Part shown: positions 8,743 through 17,643 of the stretch, piece after piece
How the letters are laid out: each line of letters opens with the position of its first letter
Numbering within the stretch: the first letter of the stretch is position 1
Made by a program: the position numbers and the translations under genes
Notes under the pieces: model-generated
The model's input: only the letters and a program-made list of their open reading frames with translations
What the model was told of the DNA's origin: nothing
The model's database searches: none
Origin: Engelhardtia mirabilis
GTDB lineage: Bacteria; Planctomycetota; UBA1135; GCA-002686595
Direction of reading: 5' to 3'
Assembly: GCA_007751255.1 (NCBI GenBank)
Contig: CP036296.1
Coordinates: 4,526,001-4,590,000 of the forward strand
Length of the DNA: 64,000 nt

Positions 8743-9744
8743 TCAGCGCACGATCAGAGCCAGACCGAAGGCCGGCTGCTCGACCCCGTCGCGGGTGACC
8801 GAACCGTCGACGATCGCTACCGCCACCCCGCCGAAGACGTAGTTGACCAGGGTCTCGCGGTCCTTGAGGCGCACGTCGAAGGCCACCGCGGTGGGCGACG
8901 CGTTCTCCGCCGCCGGGACGTTCCAGCTCGCGCGATAGCGACCGGGCCAGCGGAAGAAGCCACCCAGGCTCAGGTTCGAGATCTTGAACGCGGGCTCACC
9001 CGTCACCGCGAGGGTCTGCGCGCCCCGGGTGGCGAAGCCCGCAAAGCGTCCCACCAGGGGTCGCAGCGTCCCGCCGGAACGGTGGAAGCGCAGGTCGTCC
9101 GCCGTCGCCGCCTCCCCCACGAATGCGTAGACCCCGTGGTAGCCGTCGCCGAACAGATCGGTGTAGGTCTTCACCAGCGGGTTCTTGTCGGGCAGGTGGC
9201 AGAACTCGTAGCTGACGCGGCCCTCGAAGCGGCGCTCGCCCAGGGTCAGGCTCGCGCGCGACGAACCCGTGTCGAAGCGCGCCCCGGCGTCCTCGGAGCT
9301 GCGCCGAATCTCGATCGGCTGCGCGACCAGCTCCAGACCGTTGGGCGGGCTCGCGACAGTGATACCGGCCAGGGCGGTGCCGGTCACGGCGAAGCTCGCC
9401 GTGCTCGGGATGGACTCGTAGCTGACATCGGTGCCGGCCAGGTCTCCGGTGCCGGACAACTTGCGCCAGCCGTCACCCTCGACCCACAGCACGGCAAAGT
9501 ACTCGGCCTGTTCCTCGGTGCCCTTGCGGCCCCGGTTGGCGTCGAAGGCAAAGACCACACGCCCCTTCTCGTCGCCCCCCGCAAAGCAGAAGAAGTCTGA
9601 GAGGTACTCCAGGTCCGTGGCGCTGGCTGCGGGCCCCGGTGCGGCCCCCGCAGCGGGCGCGGCAGGTCCATCCGCGGCGCTCGCGGCACAGGCGGGAGCG
9701 GTGAGCAGGGTCGACAGCAGCAGGCTGGTTGCGATTCGAAGCAT
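8743..9744 (-). CDS. Secreted protein of unknown function, possibly lipocalin-like
   Basis: The protein has 333 residues from ATG 9744, chosen because it opens a clear signal peptide (MLRIATSLLLSTLL then APACAAS). An Ala/Pro-rich linker precedes the mature domain. Blocks such as FFCFAGGDEKGRVVFAFDANRG and GRFEGRVSYEF, with regular beta strands, loosely recall secreted lipocalin-like (AttH/CrtC-type) domains, but I cannot confirm that. The Cys in APACAAS could be a lipobox cysteine. A 13-bp inverted repeat lies in the 5' region between this gene and the methyltransferase upstream. Confidence 0.65.
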   Translation of the reverse strand: MLRIATSLLLSTLLTAPACAASAADGPAAPAAGAAPGPAASATDLEYLSDFFCFAGGDEKGRVVFAFDANRGRKGTEEQAEYFAVLWVEGDGWRKLSGTGDLAGTDVSYESIPSTASFAVTGTALAGITVASPPNGLELVAQPIEIRRSSEDAGARFDTGSSRASLTLGERRFEGRVSYEFCHLPDKNPLVKTYTDLFGDGYHGVYAFVGEAATADDLRFHRSGGTLRPLVGRFAGFATRGAQTLAVTGEPAFKISNLSLGGFFRWPGRYRASWNVPAAENASPTAVAFDVRLKDRETLVNYVFGGVAVAIVDGSVTRDGVEQPAFGLALIVR

Positions 9745-9871
9745 GGTCGTGTTCCTCGGTTCCCGTGCGGACGGGGGGCGCTTCGAGCCGCGGACGCGGC
9801 CGGATGCAGTCGATCTGGCCCGTCCTTGGACAGTGCTGCCCGCCGCAACATCGCGGCGGCTGCGCCGAACG

Positions 9872-9912
9872 GCCAGGGGCCCCCGGCGCGCCACGCGCAG
9901 GGGGCCCCTGGC
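9872..9912 (-). terminator. 13-bp perfect inverted repeat, probable terminator
   Basis: The arms 9872-9884 (gccaggggccccc) and 9900-9912 are perfect inverted copies around a 15-base spacer. The hairpin sits about 80 bases after the stop of the minus-strand methyltransferase and about 130 bases before the start of the secreted-protein gene. There is no T-run, so a GC-rich terminator or attenuator is inferred from position only. Confidence 0.5.
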
Positions 9913-9991
9913 TCCTATCGGACCGGACGGCCTGCAGAAACGAGCGCCGGCCTACGAGGGTCGACGCGGCTCCTTCCAGAACGGCGGCGTC

Positions 9992-10993
9992 CTACTTCTG
10001 CGCCACGATGTAAGTGACCCAGGCCGGGCAGTTCTCGCCGACGTCCGACTTCTCGAACTCGCCGTTGCCCTCGAGGTAGTCGTCCTCGCCGGCTTCGTCG
10101 TCTTCCTCGGTCCCTTCCCAGTAGGAATCGACGCTGCTGAAACCGGCCTCACGCAGGATGTCGACCACCTCAGGCAGGAACCACAGGCGCCAGTCGTAGT
10201 CGAACATGTCGCGGATCTCGCTGCCGTCTTCGAAACGGAAGTGGATCTTGCAACGGTAGCGACCGCTGGCAGGGTGGTAGCTGTCCTGGTCCCAGACGTA
10301 GGTGAAGTTCGCGCCGTCGATCTCGCGCTCTTCCTCGAGTTCTTCGAAGGCTTCAGGGCCGCCGTAGATGTCCATCACGAACAGGCCCTTGTCGGCCAGG
10401 TCCGCGTGGGCCGCCTTGAAGTACTCGAGCAGCACCGCGCGCTCCGTGAAGATCATCCACGAGAAGTTCGGCGCAGTGCGAATGTCGGGCTGGCGGTCGC
10501 TCGGCTCGCGCACGTCGCCCAGGTGCAGCTTGAGCCGCGACTCGTGCGCCTTGACGTCGTCGAAGTTGTGGGCGAGGCCCCACTCGATCGGCTCGGGGTC
10601 GTTGTCGAAGCCCTCCGCGGTGTTCTTCTTGTTGCGCCGCAGCCACTCGGCCAGCAGGTAGCCGGTGCCGCAGAAGTCCTCGCGCAGGTGCCGCGGCTCC
10701 TTGTTGCGCAGCTTCTTGAAGGTGTCGATCAGGAAGTCGACATCGGCGCCGGGCGACTGCACGGCGGCCTGGTACAGCTCGTACTTGTCGGCCGTCGCCG
10801 CGGTCAGCCCAGCAACCTTGCGCTTCTTGCCGGCCCCCTTGGCCTTGGCGCCCGCCTTGCCACTCTTCTTCGGACCACTCTTCGTCGGACCATTCTTAGC
10901 AGCAGCTGCCGCGGGTCGCTTCGTCGAGGGTTTCCGCTCGGCCTGCTTGCCGGCGCTCTTGCTCTTCTTCTTGGCGGTGCTGCTGGGGCTCAT
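9992..10993 (-). CDS. Class I SAM-dependent methyltransferase with basic N-terminal tail
   Basis: The protein has 333 residues. The first 60 are almost entirely Lys, Ala, Gly, Pro and Ser, a low-complexity cationic tail that could bind nucleic acid. From about residue 70 a Rossmann methyltransferase follows, with the SAM-binding motif I in LREDFCGTGYL, an acidic loop residue in GFDNDPEP, and later FVMDIYGG and FRFEDGSEIRDMFDYDWRLW. The C-terminus is again acidic. Family members are annotated only as class I methyltransferases; the acceptor substrate is unknown. It is probably monocistronic. Confidence 0.8.
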   Translation of the reverse strand: MSPSSTAKKKSKSAGKQAERKPSTKRPAAAAAKNGPTKSGPKKSGKAGAKAKGAGKKRKVAGLTAATADKYELYQAAVQSPGADVDFLIDTFKKLRNKEPRHLREDFCGTGYLLAEWLRRNKKNTAEGFDNDPEPIEWGLAHNFDDVKAHESRLKLHLGDVREPSDRQPDIRTAPNFSWMIFTERAVLLEYFKAAHADLADKGLFVMDIYGGPEAFEELEEEREIDGANFTYVWDQDSYHPASGRYRCKIHFRFEDGSEIRDMFDYDWRLWFLPEVVDILREAGFSSVDSYWEGTEEDDEAGEDDYLEGNGEFEKSDVGENCPAWVTYIVAQK

Positions 10994-11104
10994 CTCGGTG
11001 GTCTTCGGGTCCAGGTTTGCGTGGGGGGGCAGATACTACGCGACGGGCCGGCCTTGTGCGACTGGCCCAGTCATCGCTGCGTGCTCCGAGCGGCTCGCCG
11101 CCGC

Positions 11105-12622
11105 TCAGCGCTGGGCGGGCTGCATGCCCTCGTTCCAGGCCGGAGTCACGGCGCCGGAACCGAGCAGGGCAGCGGCCTTCGCGGAGACGGTCACCGCCTG
11201 CTCCATGTGGTCGTAATCAACCGTCCACCACTCGTCGGTGACCTGGTGGTAGTCGTCGTGCAGATCGAACGACGAGAGGGTCTGGGCCACGATGCCTTCC
11301 ATCACGAAGGCGTAGTTGTCCGAGCGCTGGAAGAAGCGCTGCTCCGGCCGCGGATCGGGGGTCAGCTCCACCCCCAGCTCGGCGCAGAGCGGTCCGACGT
11401 TGGTCAGCTCATAGCCCGTGAACCACATGTGACCGGGGCCGCCGACGAGGGCGTCGGGACGCCCGAGCATCTCGAAGTTCAGGTTGTAGATCGTCTCAGC
11501 CAGGGGCCTGGCCGGCCTGCGCAGGTACTCGCGGGTGCCGAGCAGCCCGCGCTCTTCGCCCGTGGCCAGCAACGCCACGAAGGTTCGCGCCGGACGCGGA
11601 CCGAGCGCCAGGGCTTCCGCGACCTCGATCACCGCCGCCACGCCTGACGCGTCGTCGTCGGCGCCGTTGTAGACCAGGTCGGCCTCGGGATCGTCACTCT
11701 GGGTCGTGCCGATGTGGTCGAGGTGGGCGCTGAGCACGATCACCTCGCCCGCCAGCTCGGGGTGCGCTTCGCTGCCCGCGCCGGGCAGGATCGCGACCAC
11801 GTTGTGGGACGACAGCTCCACGCGCTCGGCTTCCAGGGCGATCGCGAGCTTGCCGACCGTGCCCGCTTCGATGCGACCCAGGAACTCCCCGCGGGCGCGC
11901 AGCACCGGGAAGATCGCGCCGCCCGTCTCCACTTCCATGCGCGGGCTCGGCAGGCGACCACCCGGGCGACCAGGACTCGAGGGCCCAGGCAGGATCACGA
12001 GTGCCGGCGCGTCGTCGCCGCGCGCGGCGAGCTCGGCCAGCACGGAGGCGCGCTCGCTGGTGGAGGCGGGCACGAACAGGGCCTGGTCGGTGAACGGGAT
12101 CGAGTCGAGGTCCTCGGCCACGACCACGTCGAACTCCCCCGCCAGGGGCGCCCAGGTGACCATCGTGTAGTCGACGCGCCACTCGACGACGGCGTCCGTG
12201 CCGACCTCGGCCACGCTCGGATCGACTTCGACGGTGGTCACGGACAGGGGCACGCGCTGGAGGAACGTCCCGTCGTCTCCGCCGGGCTGCCACCCGGCCG
12301 CCTCGAGCCGCTCGGCGATGTAGGCCACCGCCAGGGCCTCGCCCGCGCTGCCCGTTTCGCGCCCGGCCAGGAGATCCTGGGACAGGTAGCCCACGTGCGC
12401 TTCGAGCTCGAGCGCCGTGACCTCCTCGGTCAAGAGGTCGCGACCCTCGTCGATCCGAGGTCCGCGATCCGGCCGCTCGCGAGGAGCCGCGGCCTCGTCG
12501 GTCTCCTGAACTGCCCCATCTTGCGCGCCTGCCGCAGTCGAGGTGAGCCCGACGAGCGCGAGGACGAGCCCCTGCGTCAGACGAGGGGCGTCCAGCGCCA
12601 GCCGCAGTCCCTCAGATCGCAT
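11105..12622 (-). CDS. Secreted M28-family zinc metallopeptidase
   Basis: This 505-residue exported aminopeptidase-type enzyme starts at ATG 12622, which gives an N-terminal export signal (residues about 15-33, ending AAGAQ). The two-zinc site is visible: His300/Asp302 in SAHLDH, Asp322 in NGADDDASG, catalytic Glu356-Glu357 in GEERGLLG, Glu384 in NFEMLG (Glu where many members have Asp), and a late His in LHDDYHQVTD. A PA-domain-like insertion lies at about 140-260. It should release N-terminal amino acids from peptides outside the cytoplasm. Its start codon overlaps the end of the upstream small gene by 11 bases, suggesting translational coupling. Confidence 0.88.
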   Translation of the reverse strand: MRSEGLRLALDAPRLTQGLVLALVGLTSTAAGAQDGAVQETDEAAAPRERPDRGPRIDEGRDLLTEEVTALELEAHVGYLSQDLLAGRETGSAGEALAVAYIAERLEAAGWQPGGDDGTFLQRVPLSVTTVEVDPSVAEVGTDAVVEWRVDYTMVTWAPLAGEFDVVVAEDLDSIPFTDQALFVPASTSERASVLAELAARGDDAPALVILPGPSSPGRPGGRLPSPRMEVETGGAIFPVLRARGEFLGRIEAGTVGKLAIALEAERVELSSHNVVAILPGAGSEAHPELAGEVIVLSAHLDHIGTTQSDDPEADLVYNGADDDASGVAAVIEVAEALALGPRPARTFVALLATGEERGLLGTREYLRRPARPLAETIYNLNFEMLGRPDALVGGPGHMWFTGYELTNVGPLCAELGVELTPDPRPEQRFFQRSDNYAFVMEGIVAQTLSSFDLHDDYHQVTDEWWTVDYDHMEQAVTVSAKAAALLGSGAVTPAWNEGMQPAQR

Positions 12623-12914
12623 CGTCGTCCTCGGACTCCTCGTCTTCGCCCGTGTTGCCCTTGAGCAGCTCGGCGATCGAGGCCAGCACGCGCTCGTTCT
12701 CCTTGGCGTCGCGCACCGGGATTCGCAGCGCCCCGGGGATCCCGTGGGGCACCGACACCGCACCCGCGTAGAGGCGCTGATTCAGACGCTCCGCGAACCC
12801 CGGAGCGTCGTCGAGCTTCATCAGGATCCAGCTGCCTACCGACGGCATGAGTTCGACGTCGGGGAGGGTGGAAAGACGCGAGTAGAAGCGCTCGTGCTCG
12901 TGATTCTCGGCCAT
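12612..12914 (-). CDS. Stand-alone aminotransferase C-terminal (HisC-like) domain
   Basis: The protein has 100 residues from ATG 12914. The sequence (LMPSVGSWILMKLDDA, FAERLNQRLYAGAVSVPHG, PGALRIPVRDAKENERVLASIAELL) corresponds to the small C-terminal domain of fold-type I aminotransferases such as HisC. The large PLP-binding domain and its lysine are absent: upstream lies only a divergent promoter region and thrB. It ends in a very acidic tail. It could be a relic of a truncated gene or a genuine small domain protein. The reading frame is intact and it overlaps the M28 peptidase gene, so it may still be translated. It cannot be a transaminase by itself. Confidence 0.65.
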   Translation of the reverse strand: MAENHEHERFYSRLSTLPDVELMPSVGSWILMKLDDAPGFAERLNQRLYAGAVSVPHGIPGALRIPVRDAKENERVLASIAELLKGNTGEDEESEDDDAI

Positions 12915-13077
12915 GCTTTTTCTCCGTGCTCTGCGGGCCAGCTCCATCGCGGAGCGGCGTTAGGACCCTTTTCGAGCGGTCCTCCGGAGATGAGGGGCGC
13001 CGAGTCTACCCTGCTACAACGGATCGCGACACTGGGCCGCTAGACCCTGCGGCGGCGCGCGCTATCGTCGGGACACG

Positions 13078-14058
13078 ATGGGCGACGGGCAAGAGATCGA
13101 CGGAAGGGCTCGGCCGCGGGGCGACAGGTTCCGGTTGGCCGTCCCCTGCTCGACCTCGAACCTGGGACCCGGTTTCGACCAGTTGGGTCTGTGCCTCTCC
13201 CTCTTCCTGCATGTCGAGGTCGGGCCGCGCCCCGCGGGCCAACCGCAGGTCGTCGCGCATTCGAGTCCCAGCGGGCCGAGCAGCAGCGGTCCGGAGCCCA
13301 GCCCCGACTGGCCGGAGCCGGGGCGCGACCTGCTCCTGCGCGCCTTCGAGCGTTCGGCTGGTCCCCGGGCGCAGGAGGCCCAGTTGATCGTCGACTCCGA
13401 GATCCCGATCGGGCGGGGACTGGGCTCCACCGGCGCGGCCGTGGCGGCGGGGCTCTTGCTCGGCCGAGCGTGGTGCGGCGAGCTCGAACCGGACCGTCGC
13501 GGCCTGCTGAACGCAGGGATCGAGCTCGAGGGGCATCCCGACAACGTGACGGCCTCGCTCTTCGGCGGCTGCACGGTCTGCGTCCCGATCGCGGGTGAGC
13601 CCGCGCCGCTGATCCAGGTCGACGTGCACCCCGACCTGGGCTTCGCCGCGGCCTGGCCCCGCGAGCCCCTGGCCACCGCGCGGGCCCGTGCCGTGCTCCC
13701 GGATCGGGTGCCCTTCGCCGATGCCGTGGAGAACGCGCGGCGAGTGCCCCTGTTGCTCGAGGGGCTGCGTACCGGGAACCCAGCCCTACTGCGCCACGGC
13801 ACCAGCGACCTGCTCCACGAGCCATACCGCCTGGGCCTCCTGCCCGGCGCGAGTCGCGCCCTGGATGCCGCCCGGCAGGCGGGAGCCTTCGCGGCCAACA
13901 TCAGCGGCGCCGGCTCCGCCCTCGTGGCGATCGGCCCTCCCGCGCGTCGGGACGAGATCGCCCGGGCCATGGCCGACGAGCTGCGCGCCGCCACGGGCTG
14001 GGCCGCTGGACGACCCCTGGACGTGGTCCGAGCGGCGCCCGTCGTCGAGCGCACCTGA
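13078..14058 (+). CDS. thrB: Homoserine kinase
   Basis: This 326-residue cytoplasmic GHMP kinase phosphorylates L-homoserine with ATP, the penultimate step of threonine synthesis. GHMP motif 1 is STSNLGPGFDQLG (about 25-37), the ATP-binding Gly/Ser loop is IPIGRGLGSTGAAV (about 109-122), EGHPDNV lies at 151-157, and motif 3 is ISGAGSALVAI near 275. Length matches the family (about 300-330). The ATG at 13078 gives a slightly extended N-terminus before the first strand. It is divergent from the aminotransferase-domain gene and convergent with the enzyme I-like gene. Confidence 0.92.
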   Translation: MGDGQEIDGRARPRGDRFRLAVPCSTSNLGPGFDQLGLCLSLFLHVEVGPRPAGQPQVVAHSSPSGPSSSGPEPSPDWPEPGRDLLLRAFERSAGPRAQEAQLIVDSEIPIGRGLGSTGAAVAAGLLLGRAWCGELEPDRRGLLNAGIELEGHPDNVTASLFGGCTVCVPIAGEPAPLIQVDVHPDLGFAAAWPREPLATARARAVLPDRVPFADAVENARRVPLLLEGLRTGNPALLRHGTSDLLHEPYRLGLLPGASRALDAARQAGAFAANISGAGSALVAIGPPARRDEIARAMADELRAATGWAAGRPLDVVRAAPVVERT

Positions 14059-14150
14059 CGCGCGCCCGGGCCGCTCGGAGGTCCGCTCTATGGGGCCGGC
14101 CATGCGGCCCGACCGGCGGCGGCTGCGCCTTCGCGCGCCCCGCTAGCGGG

Positions 14151-15998
14151 TCAGTCGCCCTCGCCGGACGCGAAGCCGTGGTGGAAACCGGCCACCGGGG
14201 AGACTCCGCGGGCGTGGCTGCCCGCGCGACGGGCAGCATCCAGCTGGCGCCCGGCCGCTTCCATGTCGGTCGCACGCACCGCCGCAACCACCTGGGGCGT
14301 GGCGTGTAGGGACGGACACAGGCGCCGGAAGCCCAGCGCCAAGAGCAGCGGCACGTTCTCGGGCCGATCGACCAGACCGCCGAAGACGGCGTGCTCGACC
14401 CCACTGGTGTGGACCGCCTCGAGGGCGTGGGCCAGGGCCCGCAGGACGAAGGGGTGCAGGCGCTCGAACAACGGACGGAAGACCGGCGCGGTGCGATCGG
14501 CGACCATCAGGTGCATCACCAGCGCGTCCACGTTGAAGTGCACGAAGTTGGCGTGCTCGCACAGGTCCTCGAGCCCGAACAGCGCGCCGGGGGTGTCGAT
14601 GGTGACCCCGAGCTGCACGTCGTCCGCCGGCCTGCGGCCGAGCTTGCGCAGGGACTCGCGCGCGGCCACCAGGGCGTCGCGCACGGCGATGAACGAGTCC
14701 ACGTCGTCGACGAACGGGATCGCGATGCGGACCGGATCGTCGGCGGCGACCATCAACAGCGCCGCGAGCTGATTCTGCAGCAGCTCGGGCTGCGCGCGCA
14801 GGAAGCGCACCCCGGGCTGGCGCGCCGCCGCGGACTTGGCATCCATGAACGGCAGCGGCGTCTTCGCGTCCGCATGCAACAGGCGGAAGCTGACCCGCGC
14901 GCCCCCGGCCGCATCGGCGATGGCGCGGTGGTAGGTCTCGAGGCGCGCGACGTCGGGCGCCGTGGACTCGGTCACGAAGGCCATCTCGGTACGCACCAGG
15001 CCGATCTCGCGCGCGCCCCACTCGACCACCCGCGCAACCTCGTCGCGGCCGGAGCACAGGGGCAGGATCGCGATCGAGCGGCCGTCGCGGGTGGAGACGT
15101 CGTCCAGTCGCTCGACTTCGATCGAGTCGATGTCCGCGCCGGCGGCTTCGATCGAGTCCCAGTCCGCGATCGCCGCCGGGTCGTCGGAGACGCGCAGCAC
15201 CCCGGCGTCGGCGTCGAGCACGGCCCACTGGCCGTCGCGCAGGGACTCGAACGCCCCCTCCACACCGGTCAGGGCGGGGACGCCCATGGATCGCGCCAGG
15301 ATCGCCGCGTGGGAGCTGCCGCCGCCCGTCTCGGCCACCAGGCCGGCGACCGCGCCGCGCTCGAGGTCGAACAGGTCCACGACGGAGAGCTCGCGGGCCA
15401 CGAGGATCCGAGGCCCGTCGTCCGCCGCGGCCACGGGCACCGCCGGGACCGTGTCGGGACCCTCGGGCCCGTCGAGGTTGCGGAGCACGCGCAGGCCCAC
15501 GTCGCGCAGGTCCGCGGCGCCGCGCCGCAGCTCCTCGGACTTGACCAACCGGAAGATGCGATCGAAGTCCCCCACGACCTTGCCGATCGCAGTCTCGAGG
15601 CGCAGTTGGCTCTCGAGGATCAGGTTCTCGACGTCGGCGATGAAGGCGCTGTCCTTGGACAGGGCCAGGTGCGTGTCGAGGATCCTCGCGTCCTCGGCAC
15701 CGACCTCGTCCTTCAGCCGCTCGCGGAGCTCGCGGAGTTGGTTGCGCGCGCGGCCCAGGGCGCGGCGGAAGCGGTTGAGCTCGTCCTCGACCGCGTCCCG
15801 AGCGATGCGCTCGGTGGGCAGGCTACCGAGGGCGTCGGGCACCACCACCAGGCGGCCGGCCACGCGCCCCCGGGAGGCGCGCTCGCCGCGCAGGGTCAGG
15901 ACCTCGGCCACGGTCGGCGCGCCGGCCGGCTCGGGGGTCCCCTGGATTTCACTCGCCTGGCGCGCGGCCAGGGCTTCCGCCGTTCGAACGTCACTCAT
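14151..15998 (-). CDS. PTS enzyme I-like (PEP-protein phosphotransferase) protein with degenerate active site
   Basis: The protein has 615 residues from ATG 15998. The order matches enzyme I: HPr-binding/N-terminal helical region (60-180), the swivelling phosphohistidine domain with GGGSSHAAILA (His230), and a C-terminal TIM-barrel PEP domain with LVRTE (Arg336). Several PEP-site residues differ from E. coli enzyme I. The catalytic cysteine loop CGELAG reads FGGLVD (Phe539), GTNDL reads FNVDAL (Asp491 kept, Asn replaced by Val), and the metal-binding Glu reads Asp468. The phosphohistidine is kept. It may be an altered or regulatory paralogue. No HPr or EIIA gene is nearby. A much longer frame to 17234 is an antisense artefact. 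Confidence 0.82.
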   Translation of the reverse strand: MSDVRTAEALAARQASEIQGTPEPAGAPTVAEVLTLRGERASRGRVAGRLVVVPDALGSLPTERIARDAVEDELNRFRRALGRARNQLRELRERLKDEVGAEDARILDTHLALSKDSAFIADVENLILESQLRLETAIGKVVGDFDRIFRLVKSEELRRGAADLRDVGLRVLRNLDGPEGPDTVPAVPVAAADDGPRILVARELSVVDLFDLERGAVAGLVAETGGGSSHAAILARSMGVPALTGVEGAFESLRDGQWAVLDADAGVLRVSDDPAAIADWDSIEAAGADIDSIEVERLDDVSTRDGRSIAILPLCSGRDEVARVVEWGAREIGLVRTEMAFVTESTAPDVARLETYHRAIADAAGGARVSFRLLHADAKTPLPFMDAKSAAARQPGVRFLRAQPELLQNQLAALLMVAADDPVRIAIPFVDDVDSFIAVRDALVAARESLRKLGRRPADDVQLGVTIDTPGALFGLEDLCEHANFVHFNVDALVMHLMVADRTAPVFRPLFERLHPFVLRALAHALEAVHTSGVEHAVFGGLVDRPENVPLLLALGFRRLCPSLHATPQVVAAVRATDMEAAGRQLDAARRAGSHARGVSPVAGFHHGFASGEGD

Positions 15999-16082
15999 CG
16001 CGTCGGCAAGTATGCTCTGCCGCCCCGCGGACCCGAAAGGCCCGCCACCCGCCTCATCCGCACATCGACGGATTCGCAAGCC

Positions 16083-17189
16083 ATGCCCCCGACCCTCGAC
16101 GCCCCCCACGACCGGCTCTCGCGCCTCGCCCAGGCGTCCGGCCTGGCCGCCGCGCTGCTCGCCGGCCTCTTGGCCGCCTGCGCCTCCCCGGGCCCCGGGG
16201 CCCTGCACGCGACCGCGCTCCAGGACCCGGCAGCCACTGCGGCCGCCGAGTCGGCCTGGGCCCCGGCGGCCCCCACGGAGCTGTTCGATGTGGTGCGGGT
16301 GGTCGACGGCGACACGATCCACATCCAGCGGGCGGGCCAGGTGGAGAAGCTGCGCCTGCTCAACGTGGACACCGAGGAGAAGCTCTCGGGCCGCTCGGAC
16401 GTGGACCCGCTCAAGCCCGAGACGGTCTTCGGCCAGCAGTGCGCCGATTGGGCGGTGGAGTTCTTCGCCGAGCACAGCCTCGTCGACGGCGTCCAGCGGG
16501 TCGGCCTGCTGTTCCCGGGCGGGGTCGAGCGCCGCGACGTCTACGGGCGCCTCCTGTGCCACGTCCTGCTGCCGGACGGCACCGACTTCAACCTGCTGCT
16601 GATCGAGCGCGGCAAGAGCCCCTACTTCAACAAGTACGGCAATAGCCTGGTCTGCGACGCCGCGATGCGCGCCGCGCAGACCCGCGCCCGCGCGGCGCGG
16701 ATCGGCATCTGGAACCCGGCCACCAATCGTGCCGCGAACGAAGCTGGGCCTGAGGTCCTGCGGCCCTACGCCGAGCTCTTGCCCTGGTGGGACGCTCGCG
16801 CGGCGGCGGTCGACGCCTACCGCGCGCGGGCCGCGGCGGTGGACAGCGCGGTCGGAGCAGCCGACGACCCCGACGGCCTTGAGGCCCTGCGCCAACGCGC
16901 GACCGCGGAGGTGGAGGTCTTCGGCGCGATCGACCGCATCTTCGACGAGGACGACGGCGGCGTGACCCTCCTGCTGCGCGGCGACCGCAGCCGCGCCGTA
17001 CGCGCGCGCATCGCCGCCGACGCGGTCTCGAAGTTCGACCGCGATGCCCTGGAGCACTCGCGCGAGTCCTTCACCCAGAACTTCCTGTGGTTCCGTGGCA
17101 AGCTGCGCACGGATCGCTCCGGCTTCGACATGGTCATCGAGGACCCGGCTCAGATCCACAGCGCCGGGCCCGAGCCCGGGGGCGCCTGA
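16083..17189 (+). CDS. Staphylococcal-nuclease-like lipoprotein
   Basis: The protein has 368 residues from ATG 16083. A lipoprotein signal peptide ends at LLAAC (Cys33), so it is likely anchored to a membrane facing the periplasm or outside. The SNase OB-fold begins at about residue 68: VVRVVDGDTIHIQ (Asp75, Asp77), RLLNVDTEE (Arg91, Glu98/Glu99) and RRDVYGRLL (Arg156). These correspond to the calcium-binding Asp/Glu and the two catalytic arginines of staphylococcal nuclease. It should be a calcium-dependent DNA/RNA nuclease. The C-terminal 160 residues are an unassigned extension. It is divergent from the enzyme I-like gene, with 84 bases between starts. Confidence 0.85.
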   Translation: MPPTLDAPHDRLSRLAQASGLAAALLAGLLAACASPGPGALHATALQDPAATAAAESAWAPAAPTELFDVVRVVDGDTIHIQRAGQVEKLRLLNVDTEEKLSGRSDVDPLKPETVFGQQCADWAVEFFAEHSLVDGVQRVGLLFPGGVERRDVYGRLLCHVLLPDGTDFNLLLIERGKSPYFNKYGNSLVCDAAMRAAQTRARAARIGIWNPATNRAANEAGPEVLRPYAELLPWWDARAAAVDAYRARAAAVDSAVGAADDPDGLEALRQRATAEVEVFGAIDRIFDEDDGGVTLLLRGDRSRAVRARIAADAVSKFDRDALEHSRESFTQNFLWFRGKLRTDRSGFDMVIEDPAQIHSAGPEPGGA

Positions 17190-17250
17190 GCCAAGGGGGT
17201 CGGCGTCGAGAGCGGGTCTCGGCCAGCCGGGCACGCGCGGCGGGATCCGC

Positions 17251-17643
17251 TCAACCGGCCAACAGCGCGTTGCCCACCGCGCGCCCCGCGACCACCGCGG
17301 CGAGGCCCACGAGGAGCTGGCCGAGGGCGTTGGCCAGGGCCAACCCCGCGCGGCCCTCGCGCAGCAACTCGACGGTCTCGTAGCCGAAGGTCGAGAAGGT
17401 CGTGTAGCTGCCGAGGAAGCCGACCACGAGCACCAGGCGCCAAGCGACCGCGGGCTCTTCGCGCGCCTCGAGCCAGGCCACGGCCAGGCCGATCGCCAGG
17501 CAGCCCAGCATGTTGGCCGTGACCGTCGCGAGCACCGTGTCCAGGCCCAGCCTACGCGTCACGAAGCCCCCGGTCAGGTAGCGCGCCACGGCCCCGGCGA
17601 AGCCGCCCGTGCCCACCAACAGAACCTCGCGCAGTCCGCTCAT
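17251..17643 (-). CDS. crcB: Fluoride channel FluC (CrcB)
   Basis: This 130-residue protein has four hydrophobic helices. The family signature GFLGSYTTFSTF is at residues 75-86, with the conserved Asn44 in TANMLG and GGFAGAVARY near the N-terminus. FluC dimers export fluoride across the inner membrane. Length is typical. The ATG at 17643 overlaps the TGA of the upstream htrA-type gene (four-base ATGA overlap), so the two are translated from one message. No fluoride riboswitch was recognised ahead of the pair. Confidence 0.93.
   Translation of the reverse strand: MSGLREVLLVGTGGFAGAVARYLTGGFVTRRLGLDTVLATVTANMLGCLAIGLAVAWLEAREEPAVAWRLVLVVGFLGSYTTFSTFGYETVELLREGRAGLALANALGQLLVGLAAVVAGRAVGNALLAG

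Noticed and set aside
14391-16082. Long plus-strand open frame antisense to the enzyme I-like gene
   Set aside because: High GC keeps several frames open; the real gene is the minus-strand enzyme I with clear motifs, and only the 3' part of this frame (from 16083) is the nuclease.
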